Shown: one piece after another, positions 8,720-15,744 of the stretch
How the letters are laid out: every line of letters begins with the position of its first letter
How positions within the stretch are numbered: position 1 is the first letter of the stretch
Assembly (NCBI GenBank): GCA_040905185.1
Contig: JBBDRZ010000003.1
Span: 396,794-460,793 of the forward strand
Reading direction: 5' to 3'
DNA: 64,000 bases
Source: DASTEQ01 sp040905185
GTDB taxonomy: Bacteria > Chloroflexota > Limnocylindria > QHBO01
Notes under the pieces: model-generated
Seen by the model: only the letters and a program-made list of their open reading frames with translations
What the model was told of the DNA's origin: nothing
Databases searched by the model: none
Made by a program: the position numbers and the translations under genes

Positions 8720-9267
8720 GTCTCCGCGGCGCGCTCGCGGCTCTGCTGTTGCGCGGACCCACTCACGGCTACGAGTTGCAAGCCACGCTGGAGGGAGAGC
8801 TCGGTCCAACATGGGTGACCCGCCGCAGCCAGGTGTACCTCACGCTCGGCCGAATGGAGCGCGACGGATTAGTCGTCGCGCGGCATGTCGCACAATCCGC
8901 TCGGCCTGACAGGCAGGTTCTCCGTCTAACCGCAGCTGGCGAGCGCATCGGCCGAGCCTGGCTCTTCGACGAGGGGTCGAACGAGGAGATCGTCGTACGG
9001 CTGGCAGTGGGACGAGTCGCGATCCCTGAGGAATGGGATCAACTCGTCCATCGCATCGCTGCGGAGCGAACCGGTCAGCTTCAATCGCTGCGGCACTTGC
9101 GGTCGGAGGCAGGCGGCGGGTTCCGTCGCGAGGGACTCGATCAGGAAGTCCGCCGCGCTGAGGCCGACCTTCGCTGGCTGAGCGGGCTGCTGGAGGGGGC
9201 CAGCGAGATCGTTGAGCGTCCACTCGTCCGCATCCCAAGGCCCGCGCTGAAGGTCGTTGATGGCTAG
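8716..9267 (+). CDS. PadR-family transcriptional regulator, 183 aa
   Basis: The N-terminal winged helix is typical of PadR: AALLLRGPTHGYELQATLEGELG, then RRSQVYLTLGRMERDGLV and a basic wing. The C-terminal half is helical (dimerisation region, family subtype with LRHLRSEAGG). The ATG overlaps the thioredoxin stop (ATGA), so the genes are translationally coupled. PadR proteins usually repress neighbouring transporters in response to toxic ligands. Here it sits directly before an ABC ATPase and is likely to control this operon, possibly through the dyad at 8153-8169. Confidence 0.88.
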   Translation: MSLRGALAALLLRGPTHGYELQATLEGELGPTWVTRRSQVYLTLGRMERDGLVVARHVAQSARPDRQVLRLTAAGERIGRAWLFDEGSNEEIVVRLAVGRVAIPEEWDQLVHRIAAERTGQLQSLRHLRSEAGGGFRREGLDQEVRRAEADLRWLSGLLEGASEIVERPLVRIPRPALKVVDG

Positions 9268-10009
9268 TCTGACCCAGCCGGAAACCGCACAGTGGGCGAT
9301 CGCCTTCCGTGCGGTGTCGCTCTCCTATCCGGCTCCTGGAACTGACGTGCTGGCCTTGGACTCGGTGTCGTTCGAGGCGCCGCGAGGGGACGTGACGGCC
9401 ATCACTGGCCCGTCGGGCTCCGGCAAGACCACGTTGCTGAACATCGCCGGTGGGCTGGAGCGACCTACGGCTGGCGAAGTGGTCGTCTTAGGCACTCATC
9501 TCGAAGGCCTGGAGGACGCGCAACTCACGGCCTTTCGAGCCGCGTGTGTGGGTATGGTGTTCCAGGAACCGCATCTACTCCCGGGCTTGTCGGCGCTCGA
9601 CAACGTGGTCGCTGTCGGCATCCCCCGTGGGTCCTGGGAACGCCTTCTGCCAGAGGCTCGCGAGCTGCTGGTGGCCGTGGGGCTCGAGGCAAGGCTCGAC
9701 TTCGTTCCCGGCAGGCTATCCGCGGGTGAGCGTCAGAGAGTCTCGCTCGCACGGGCGCTGCTGGGGGAACGACCCGTGCTGCTCGCCGACGAGCCTACTG
9801 GCAATCTGGACGCCGCCACCACCGACGATCTCATGGGACTGCTACTGCAACTACGAGAGGAGCGACGACTCACGCTGGTGATAGCCACTCACGACCCGAC
9901 AGTGGCGGCGTATGCCGATCGCATTATCCGCCTCGTGAGTGGGCGTATCGTCCGGAACCAGCTGGTCGCAGAGGGGCGCGCCGTCGAGCAGCATGAGCTG
10001 CACGACTGA
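9260..10009 (+). CDS. ABC transporter ATP-binding protein (MacB/LolD type), 249 aa
   Basis: Walker A is GPSGSGKTT, the Q-loop region is GMVFQEPHLLP, the signature is LSAGERQRVSLARALL and Walker B is PVLLADEPTGNLD. The LDxAT pattern after Walker B and the LVIATHDPTVA switch are typical of ATPases that pair with FtsX-like permeases. The ATG at 9260 overlaps the PadR stop by 8 nt; a TTG directly before it is the less likely start. The partner permease is the gene at 10483-13122, with the cysteine-rich gene between them. Confidence 0.92.
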   Translation: MASLTQPETAQWAIAFRAVSLSYPAPGTDVLALDSVSFEAPRGDVTAITGPSGSGKTTLLNIAGGLERPTAGEVVVLGTHLEGLEDAQLTAFRAACVGMVFQEPHLLPGLSALDNVVAVGIPRGSWERLLPEARELLVAVGLEARLDFVPGRLSAGERQRVSLARALLGERPVLLADEPTGNLDAATTDDLMGLLLQLREERRLTLVIATHDPTVAAYADRIIRLVSGRIVRNQLVAEGRAVEQHELHD

Positions 10010-10034
10010 CCGCAGCGGCCTTGGTTCGCGGGCG

Positions 10035-10078
10035 TATAGTATCGGTTAGCCTAGGCTCTTGATGACTAGGTGAGGAGG
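10035..10078 (+). promoter_or_regulatory. candidate promoter/operator and strong RBS of the Cys-rich gene
   Basis: The 75-bp gap contains TATAGT (10035-10040, -10-like, the same hexamer as before the thioredoxin gene), the perfect palindrome AGCCTAGGCT (10048-10057) and AGGAGG (10073-10078), 6 nt before the ATG at 10085. A clear -35 was not found. The strong ribosome site suggests that the small protein is made in larger amounts than its neighbours. Confidence 0.45.
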
Positions 10079-10084
10079 CAGGCG

Positions 10085-10447
10085 ATGGGTTCACTGGATC
10101 AGTTGTCGAGGCGCGCAGGGCAGGAGATTGAACGGAGACGGTTTCTGGCTCGACTGGCAGCATGGGGTGCGGGAGTCGGCGCGGCGCTGGTGACGCCGGG
10201 CGTGCTGCGTGCAGCGGGGAACAGTGCTGCAGCGGGAGGTCCCCGCACGGTCAGCCCGGCCGGCAAGGGTGACCTGCCGAGCGCGTGCGCCATCTTCTGC
10301 TACATCTACGACTGCTGCTCCGGTAATTGCTGCGTGCCGAACTATCCGAAGCTCTACAAGTGCGTGAACAACTGCGATGGGTCGTACTTCTACGCCTGCG
10401 GTCCATCGAACTGCCAGGGCTTCTGCTACTCGTTCGGCGAATGCTGA
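10085..10447 (+). CDS. Tat-exported 12-cysteine mini-protein with a MADH-light-chain-like leader, 120 aa
   Basis: The leader (residues 1-45) has LDQLSRR, then ERRRFLARLAAWG and a hydrophobic stretch, which is a twin-arginine export signal resembling that of methylamine dehydrogenase light chain (MauA). After a Gly/Pro/Ser linker, residues 68-120 contain 12 cysteines (68, 72, 77, 78, 82, 83, 93, 97, 105, 110, 114, 120), the same number as the six-disulfide MauA core, plus many Tyr, Phe, Gly and Asn. The mature part has no tryptophan, so a tryptophan-tryptophylquinone cofactor cannot form. ATG with AGGAGG 6 nt upstream. Neighbours are a thioredoxin, a MauE-like remnant and an ABC/FtsX exporter. 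A disulfide-rich secreted peptide (bacteriocin, redox or structural) is inferred; the function is unknown. Confidence 0.75.
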   Translation: MGSLDQLSRRAGQEIERRRFLARLAAWGAGVGAALVTPGVLRAAGNSAAAGGPRTVSPAGKGDLPSACAIFCYIYDCCSGNCCVPNYPKLYKCVNNCDGSYFYACGPSNCQGFCYSFGEC

Positions 10448-10482
10448 CAAGGACAGGCCGGCGGTAGCCCTTCGCACATCAG

Positions 10483-13122
10483 ATGGTCCGCCTGGCGTGG
10501 AGGCACCTCCTTGCGACGCGGGTCGCCACCCTGCTCGCCGCCGTCGGCCTCATCACCGCGTCGAGCGGCTTCCTCCTGCTCGCGGGGACCTCGAAGACCA
10601 CTGAGGCGGTACTGAGCGGAGATGTCTCCCGTGCCTGGTCAAGCCCCTACCAGATCCTCGTTCGTCCTCGCGGGTCGGCGACACCGCTCGAACAGTCCGC
10701 AGGGCTGATCCGGCCCAACTTCCTGACCGGTCTCCACGGGGGGATCACGCCCCGGCAACTCGCCGCGGTGCAAGGAGTGAGCGGTGTGGCCGCATCCGCG
10801 CCGATTGCGGTCGCAGGCTTTACGGAGTGGCAGACGTACCTCCCCGTGGACCTCGCGGGCGTAGTGGGGAACCAGAGTCCGCTCCAATTCGTGCGTGTTC
10901 GGGTGGCGGCGAGCACCGCAGACGGCTCGTCGTACCCGGCCACCGCGTGGCGGTTTGCGCTCTACGCGCCCGAAGGCAAGGTCCTTGAGGAGACTGCGCC
11001 GAATGGTTCTGTCCGGTATCTTTTGAGCGCGCCGGGCTTCACGATCGACTGCACCGCCGCGGCCGATCCGCAAGGACCGACACCCGGCCTCGAGTGCATC
11101 GGCGGGGCTGATCCCCCGGCCTCAAGCTCCTTCGGAGCCGGCTGGCCACAACCGGCGGTCATCGCCGGCGTCGACCCCTCCGCCGAGGCAGCGCTGGTGG
11201 GCCTCGACGACTGTCTACGCTCTGGCCGATCCCTCACATCGCGTGACACGGTGCAGAACGCGGAGGGTCAGATTCCGGCGATTCCAGTCCTGGCGAGCAA
11301 TCGCAGCTATCTCGACGAACGGCTGTCTGTCCAGGTTGATGCCGCGTCAGCCGATCCGGCGATTTTGGAGGCCGGTCCAGTGTCCCTGGACGGCCTGCAA
11401 TGGCGCGAGCTTCCCCGCCTTGAGCGAACGCCGAACGACGCTTATCAAGCCTATCTCGGCCAGCTGGCGAGCGGTGCGACCTTCTACAACGCCTCGTCGC
11501 TGTGGAGCGTCGGCCCGGTCACGTACCGACAGGTGGGTCTAGATCACCTCGGCGCGGCGACCGTACCCGCGGACCCGTCTGTCTACCAGAGCCAAATCGT
11601 GGTTGGCCCTGGGCCCATCCCAGACGCCGTGCCGCCCGAGGCACGGGACACGTGGTTCCGCTCGGTGACCGTCCATGGGCAGCTGCGACGGAGCGAACTT
11701 TTCCCCAAGTGGAACCTCGTCGGTACGTTCGACCCGGGGTGCTTGGCGGGATTCCATCCGCTCTCCGGATACCGCATGGAAGCGTACTCCGCGCCCGCCG
11801 TCCAGCTTCCGAACGGCAGATCGATCGGACCGACGAGGAACATGGCTGGCTACGTCAACAGCCCGCCCTTGATTCTCACCACCCTGTCCGGCGCTGCCTA
11901 TCTTGCAGATCCTGAGCGATTCGCTGGCGCACCTGGCGATGCCTTCATCAGCGCCATCCGGGTCCGGGTCGCTGGCGTGGACCAGCCCAGCGCAGCGAGT
12001 GAGGCCAAACTTGCGCGGGTTGCCGCGGACATCGAGAGCGCGACTGGCCTCCAGGTGGACATCGTGACCGGCTCCTCGGCGCGCGCCATCCAGGTCGATC
12101 TACCGGACGGACTGTTCGGTCGACCGGCGGAGACGGTGGCAGAAGGCTGGGCTGTCAAAGGCGTCGCGGTCCGCTTCGTTGAGGCCCTTCGGACCCAGGA
12201 CGTCGCCATCTTCAGCATCGTCCTGGTGATCGCCCTCATTCTCGTGGCTGAAACGGCGTACATCTCGGTTCGCCGGCGACGGACCGAGTTCGCGGTGTTG
12301 CGAGCTATGGGCTGGTCCGCAGCGCGCATTGGCGTCTTCGTCGAACTCGAGATGCTCATGCTCGGGTTGGGCGCGGGACTCGTCGGACTGATGGTCTCGG
12401 TTCCGCTGGCCCGGCTGATCGGCGCGCCGCTGTCGAGCTGGCAGCTGGCGGCGGTTGTGCCCCTGACTGCGGCGCTGGCGGCCGTAGCCGGTTTGGTTCC
12501 GGCGCTCAGCGCCACGCGCTCATCGTCATTGCGGATCATGCGCGGCACCACCGCGGCCAACCCCATCCGGCCCACATCGGTCTCGCGCCTCGCGCTGAGT
12601 GACCTGGCCGGTGTCCGCCGAACTGAGCTCCTGCTCGGCGTTGTTGGCGCTGCCCTGGCGGCTGTTCTCGTCGGAGGCGTAGTCCTGGCGGCCCGCTCCT
12701 TCGCCGGAACCCTGGATGCTACGGTGCTCGGTACCTACCTATCAGTACGGGTGCAGCCTTTTCACTGGCTCATTGCCGTTCTCGTCTCGGTCGTGGCTGT
12801 ACTCGGCCTCGCCCAGATAGTGGCGCTTAATTACCTTGAGCGGCAGAGCGAATTTGCCACATTGCGGGCCCTCGGCTGGCCGCGAGGCGCCGTGGCCGGC
12901 TACCTCGGGGCGCAGGCCGGCGCGATTGGCGCAGGAGCCGGGCTCACAGCCGCCGCGGTCGTGCTGGGTATCGGGTACGCGAGCTCCGCGGGTCTGGTCC
13001 TTGCTGCGAGCAGCGCCGCGCTGGCGGGCCTGACAGCAGTGGGGCTTAGCGTTGCCTCCGCGGGGATACCAGTGCTTCTGGCCTACCGGGCCGCACCCGC
13101 TGCTCTCCTCCGAGGAGAGTAG
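10483..13122 (+). CDS. FtsX-like ABC transporter permease, 879 aa
   Basis: One N-terminal membrane helix (VATLLAAVGLITASSGFLLLAG) is followed by a large extracytoplasmic region (residues ~40-560), then three helices of a first FtsX domain (~575-690; LVAETAYISVRRRRTEFAVLRAMGW) and a second set (~710-875; NYLERQSEFATLRALGWPRG). This double-FtsX architecture is typical of MacB/YtrF-like permeases that move or sense peptides and lipoproteins using periplasmic conformational change. The periplasmic domain is unusually long. It belongs with the ATPase at 9260-10009. Start ATG, 35 nt after the Cys-rich gene. Confidence 0.88.
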   Translation: MVRLAWRHLLATRVATLLAAVGLITASSGFLLLAGTSKTTEAVLSGDVSRAWSSPYQILVRPRGSATPLEQSAGLIRPNFLTGLHGGITPRQLAAVQGVSGVAASAPIAVAGFTEWQTYLPVDLAGVVGNQSPLQFVRVRVAASTADGSSYPATAWRFALYAPEGKVLEETAPNGSVRYLLSAPGFTIDCTAAADPQGPTPGLECIGGADPPASSSFGAGWPQPAVIAGVDPSAEAALVGLDDCLRSGRSLTSRDTVQNAEGQIPAIPVLASNRSYLDERLSVQVDAASADPAILEAGPVSLDGLQWRELPRLERTPNDAYQAYLGQLASGATFYNASSLWSVGPVTYRQVGLDHLGAATVPADPSVYQSQIVVGPGPIPDAVPPEARDTWFRSVTVHGQLRRSELFPKWNLVGTFDPGCLAGFHPLSGYRMEAYSAPAVQLPNGRSIGPTRNMAGYVNSPPLILTTLSGAAYLADPERFAGAPGDAFISAIRVRVAGVDQPSAASEAKLARVAADIESATGLQVDIVTGSSARAIQVDLPDGLFGRPAETVAEGWAVKGVAVRFVEALRTQDVAIFSIVLVIALILVAETAYISVRRRRTEFAVLRAMGWSAARIGVFVELEMLMLGLGAGLVGLMVSVPLARLIGAPLSSWQLAAVVPLTAALAAVAGLVPALSATRSSSLRIMRGTTAANPIRPTSVSRLALSDLAGVRRTELLLGVVGAALAAVLVGGVVLAARSFAGTLDATVLGTYLSVRVQPFHWLIAVLVSVVAVLGLAQIVALNYLERQSEFATLRALGWPRGAVAGYLGAQAGAIGAGAGLTAAAVVLGIGYASSAGLVLAASSAALAGLTAVGLSVASAGIPVLLAYRAAPAALLRGE

Positions 13123-13126
13123 GACA

Positions 13127-13498
13127 GTGTCGATTACAGACGGATTGGCTCTCCTGCTCGCTGCCTACCTGGGTGCGTCAGGCATAGGCAAGATCGTCGA
13201 CACGCGCGGCTTCGCGGCGATACTGCGCGGCACCTACGGCCTCGCCTCAGGCCCCGCCGCAATACAACGTGCTATTCGTCGTCCCGTCGCTCGCGAGGCT
13301 TCGCTGGCTGCGGCGACGGGCCAGCAGGATCCCGCAGCTGCGGGGCTGGACGACCGGGTGGCTGGTCGACCTCGCGGTGCTGCGCCGACTCGGCCAGATG
13401 GCACCTGTCCAGCCCATCGCCGGCGACAAGCCGGTCACCGCTCTATCGGTCATCCTCAGCGATCCGCGCCGCCGAGAGTGTGGGACACCGGTCGGTAG
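13127..13498 (+). CDS. MauE/DoxX-like membrane protein, probably broken
   Basis: The GTG start is 4 nt after the permease stop. The first 45 residues, through SITDGLALLLAAYLGASGIGK, then IVDTRGFAAILRGTYGL, resemble the first helix and loop of MauE/DoxX-type redox-associated membrane proteins. Intact members have four helices in about 150 residues. Here the frame loses hydrophobicity after residue ~45 and becomes Arg/Pro-rich, which suggests a frameshift or deletion near 13260. The overlapping frame 13260-13562 looks more protein-like from there on. MauE acts with MauD in disulfide formation, so its presence fits the operon; this copy may be non-functional. Confidence 0.4.
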   Translation: MSITDGLALLLAAYLGASGIGKIVDTRGFAAILRGTYGLASGPAAIQRAIRRPVAREASLAAATGQQDPAAAGLDDRVAGRPRGAAPTRPDGTCPAHRRRQAGHRSIGHPQRSAPPRVWDTGR

Positions 13499-13562
13499 TC
13501 TCGAGTGGCTCGAGCTGCTTGCCTCCGGTGGTGGCGAGGAGCTGGGAGGGGCGCTCGAGTGA
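13260..13562 (+). CDS. possible out-of-frame continuation, ~100 codons
   Basis: This alternative frame reads QYNVLFVVPSLARLRWLRRR, then WTTGWLVDLAVLRRLGQ, KPVTALSVILSDPRRRECG and GSLEWLELLASGG, with a reasonable amino-acid mix to a TGA at 13560-13562. It may be the 3' part of the operon's last gene after a frameshift, or the remnant of another gene fused by deletion. It lacks the helices expected for the rest of MauE. Confidence 0.3.
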   Translation, partial: QYNVLFVVPSLARLRWLRRRASRIPQLRGWTTGWLVDLAVLRRLGQMAPVQPIAGDKPVTALSVILSDPRRRECGTPVGSLEWLELLASGGGEELGGALE

Positions 13563-14136
13563 CGATCATTCGGCCAGGGGCAGTGACTGGCCCAGGCTCG
13601 CTTCAGCCATGGCCAGCGCACGCGCCGCCATGAGAACCCGCTCTACCTTGTATTCAAGATCGCCCAGGGGCCTCGAGCACTCGGGGCGCCCGCTGAACGG
13701 CGGCCTCACGATCATGACCATGGTCCTCGGTGGAGCCAGGTTCGTCGTCGGCATCTATGTGCCGCTGGTGGAGGAGGGAGAAGGAAAGCAAAACGCCGCA
13801 AACCCGGACGCGGGCCAGGGCGGGGCGCCGGGAGTCTACGGCCGGCTCCCGGTCGGTGTCAGGCGAGTGGGGGGGTAGTAGTTAGACGGCGCCAAAGTTG
13901 CCGCCCCCGGCCGCCCAGGGCGGGATCGAATCGAGCTGGCGGACGAGGGTAGGCCGCCCAAACCTGGAGACCCATGTGGCCGCGCCTGTAAGGTTCGGAT
14001 AGCTGGACCCCGTCGAAGTTGCCGGCCGGGCGGCGGAGTGTACGGGTCCCGGAAGGCCCCGTCGGGCGCTTGGAGGGGTAGTAGTTAGAGCCCCGAGAAG
14101 TTGCTGTAAGGAAGGTGAAGCGATCCTACGCCTGCC
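13563..14136. repeat. 574-bp gene-free stretch with a repeated 15-mer
   Basis: GGGGTAGTAGTTAGA occurs at 13872-13886 and again at 14075-14089. Each copy is followed within about 15 nt by AAGTTGCC or AAGTTGCT, and a third AAGTTGCC lies between them (near 14015). The spacing between the 15-mers is 203 bp. No gene, terminator or transposon end was recognised. Confidence 0.4.
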
Positions 14137-14433
14137 TTACTTCTGGCGACGCATCACGGATGCCGTAACCAACTGGCGAATTCCCAGCAAGGCAACGATC
14201 AGGGCGACGGCCAAGCCCACCCAACCCAGGTTGTCAATCGAAACAGCACCGATGAGGATTGCCGAACCAACGAAGGCCACCCCAGAACCCGCCATGAAGG
14301 TGCTGATCGCGCCTCGATGTGCTGGCTGAACGCGCCGCGTCACCATCTGGAAGATACCGACGACCATTACCGTCGCTCCAAGCGCAAAGACGGCCGCCCC
14401 GGTGAGCGCCGCGATACCTTCGAGCCCGCTCAT
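14137..14433 (-). CDS. small three-helix membrane protein, candidate RHS immunity protein, 98 aa
   Basis: The ATG at 14433 overlaps the RHS stop codon as ATGA, so translation is coupled. The protein has three predicted membrane helices (about 6-30, 45-68 and 72-92) joined by a basic loop (QMVTRRVQPAHRG) and a basic C-terminus. Polymorphic-toxin operons carry the immunity gene directly downstream of the toxin tip, and membrane-protein immunity is expected when the toxin acts on membranes. The RHS tip here is itself hydrophobic. No homologous family was recognised; the immunity role rests on position and topology. Confidence 0.6.
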   Translation of the reverse strand: MSGLEGIAALTGAAVFALGATVMVVGIFQMVTRRVQPAHRGAISTFMAGSGVAFVGSAILIGAVSIDNLGWVGLAVALIVALLGIRQLVTASVMRRQK

Positions 14434-15506
14434 GTGCAATAGGCCACGTAGAGGGCAAGCGCACCTAGTATCAGTGCTAGGTCAGCTATTCCCAAGAGTG
14501 CTGCCGCAACAGCGGCACCGGGAGCCACGACACCGCCCGACGCCGCTGTGGCATACCCCAGGTACAGGATTAGCATTGTCATCGTGTCAGCCGCTGCCAG
14601 CAGGCCGAGCGCTCCGACGACCGCCTGTAGACACCGATCGCGCCCAGAGATCTCGTTAGCGCCAAACCGCAGATCCTCGCCAGCGAGACCGCTCGGGTCG
14701 ACAGATCGGCAAGGGTCATTTCTTACGTAGACGTAGCTCGCCACGTACGGATCGGTGATAGGGGCAGCCAGCGGGTCGGTCGACAGGAACCGGCCGGTGG
14801 TCGGATCGTACTGCCGCGCTCGCAGGTGATAGAACCCGGTCAGGCCGTCGAGCTGCTCGCCGGTGAAGCCGAACGGGTTCACGGCTGGCGCGCCAGCGCC
14901 GACCCCGGCCTGCCGCACCTGGCCATACGGGTAGTACTCGCTCCAGGTCAGCGAGTTGGCCGAGAGGCCGGTCACGTCAGACACCGATCCAAGCCCGTCA
15001 TGGTGGTAGGTGTAAGTGTTCGCCCCGGCGGTCTGGTTGACCAGATCCCATCCGTACCGGTACGAGCGCAGCAGGGCATCGGCACCGTCACGCTCGATGG
15101 CCAGCTGCGGCAATCCGAATCCGCGGTCCCACAGGGACTTCGTCGTCTGGCTGGGCAGGGCACCGGTCGAGGCCGACAGGCGCACCCCGTCCCCGGCGTA
15201 CCTGTAGGTCTCGGTCGTCCCGCCCACCGTGGCCGTCCGGAGCCGATCGGCGTAGTCGTAGGTGAAGGTTGAGACCGAACCCGATCCAGGGCTGAGGGCG
15301 CCGGTCCACGCCGCCCACGCCGCGCTGGTCGTGCCCAGGTCGATGGCACCCGGATTCTCGGCGGACGCGGGCAGCCCGTGACGAACGATGGTGGCCGCCG
15401 ACGCATCTTGGCCGGCCGTGCTCTGAACCGCGCCGGCCAGGGTGTAGTTGGCCGGCGGATTGAATGTGCCGCCCGCGTCGTCGCGCTTGCCGCCGATGGC
15501 CCACAC
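14430..15506 (-). CDS. RHS-repeat core and hydrophobic toxin-like tip, N-terminally truncated
   Basis: The conserved RHS core is clear: YDYADRLRTATVGG, DGLGSVSDVTGLSANSL, YYPYGQVRQAG, NPFGFTGEQLDGLTGFYHLR, ARQYDPTTGRFLSTDPL and NDPCRSVDPSGL. The last motif normally marks the cleavage point before the toxin tip. The tip (about 85 residues) has two hydrophobic segments and ends YVAYCT. Full RHS proteins exceed 1000 residues; here the frame is open only to about 15620, so this is an orphan 3' module. GTG at 15506 is a nominal start. The stop overlaps the start of the small membrane protein. Confidence 0.75.
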   Translation of the reverse strand: MWAIGGKRDDAGGTFNPPANYTLAGAVQSTAGQDASAATIVRHGLPASAENPGAIDLGTTSAAWAAWTGALSPGSGSVSTFTYDYADRLRTATVGGTTETYRYAGDGVRLSASTGALPSQTTKSLWDRGFGLPQLAIERDGADALLRSYRYGWDLVNQTAGANTYTYHHDGLGSVSDVTGLSANSLTWSEYYPYGQVRQAGVGAGAPAVNPFGFTGEQLDGLTGFYHLRARQYDPTTGRFLSTDPLAAPITDPYVASYVYVRNDPCRSVDPSGLAGEDLRFGANEISGRDRCLQAVVGALGLLAAADTMTMLILYLGYATAASGGVVAPGAAVAAALLGIADLALILGALALYVAYCT

Positions 15507-15744
15507 CGTCGATCCGGCGATGGTGGGCGTGACCGCGGCCGGGTCGGGGTCGGCCCCGGTCCCGGTGGTCGGCGTGGCACCAGTGCTGGCGTTGAACGGG
15601 TCGCCGGGGCGAACTAAGTGTTATGGGGTATGACGCGACGAAACGCTCGCCCAGTGGCGCTTGCGCTACTGTCAAGTTCGACCTGTAGCGCCGCGATTGT
15701 GTTGGCCTGGATCGAGATCAGGGGAGAGAGCCGAGGTAATGCGA

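Noticed and set aside
13563..14136. CRISPR array from the repeated 15-mer
   Set aside because: Only two copies, spaced 203 bp apart, with no cas gene; not a CRISPR layout.
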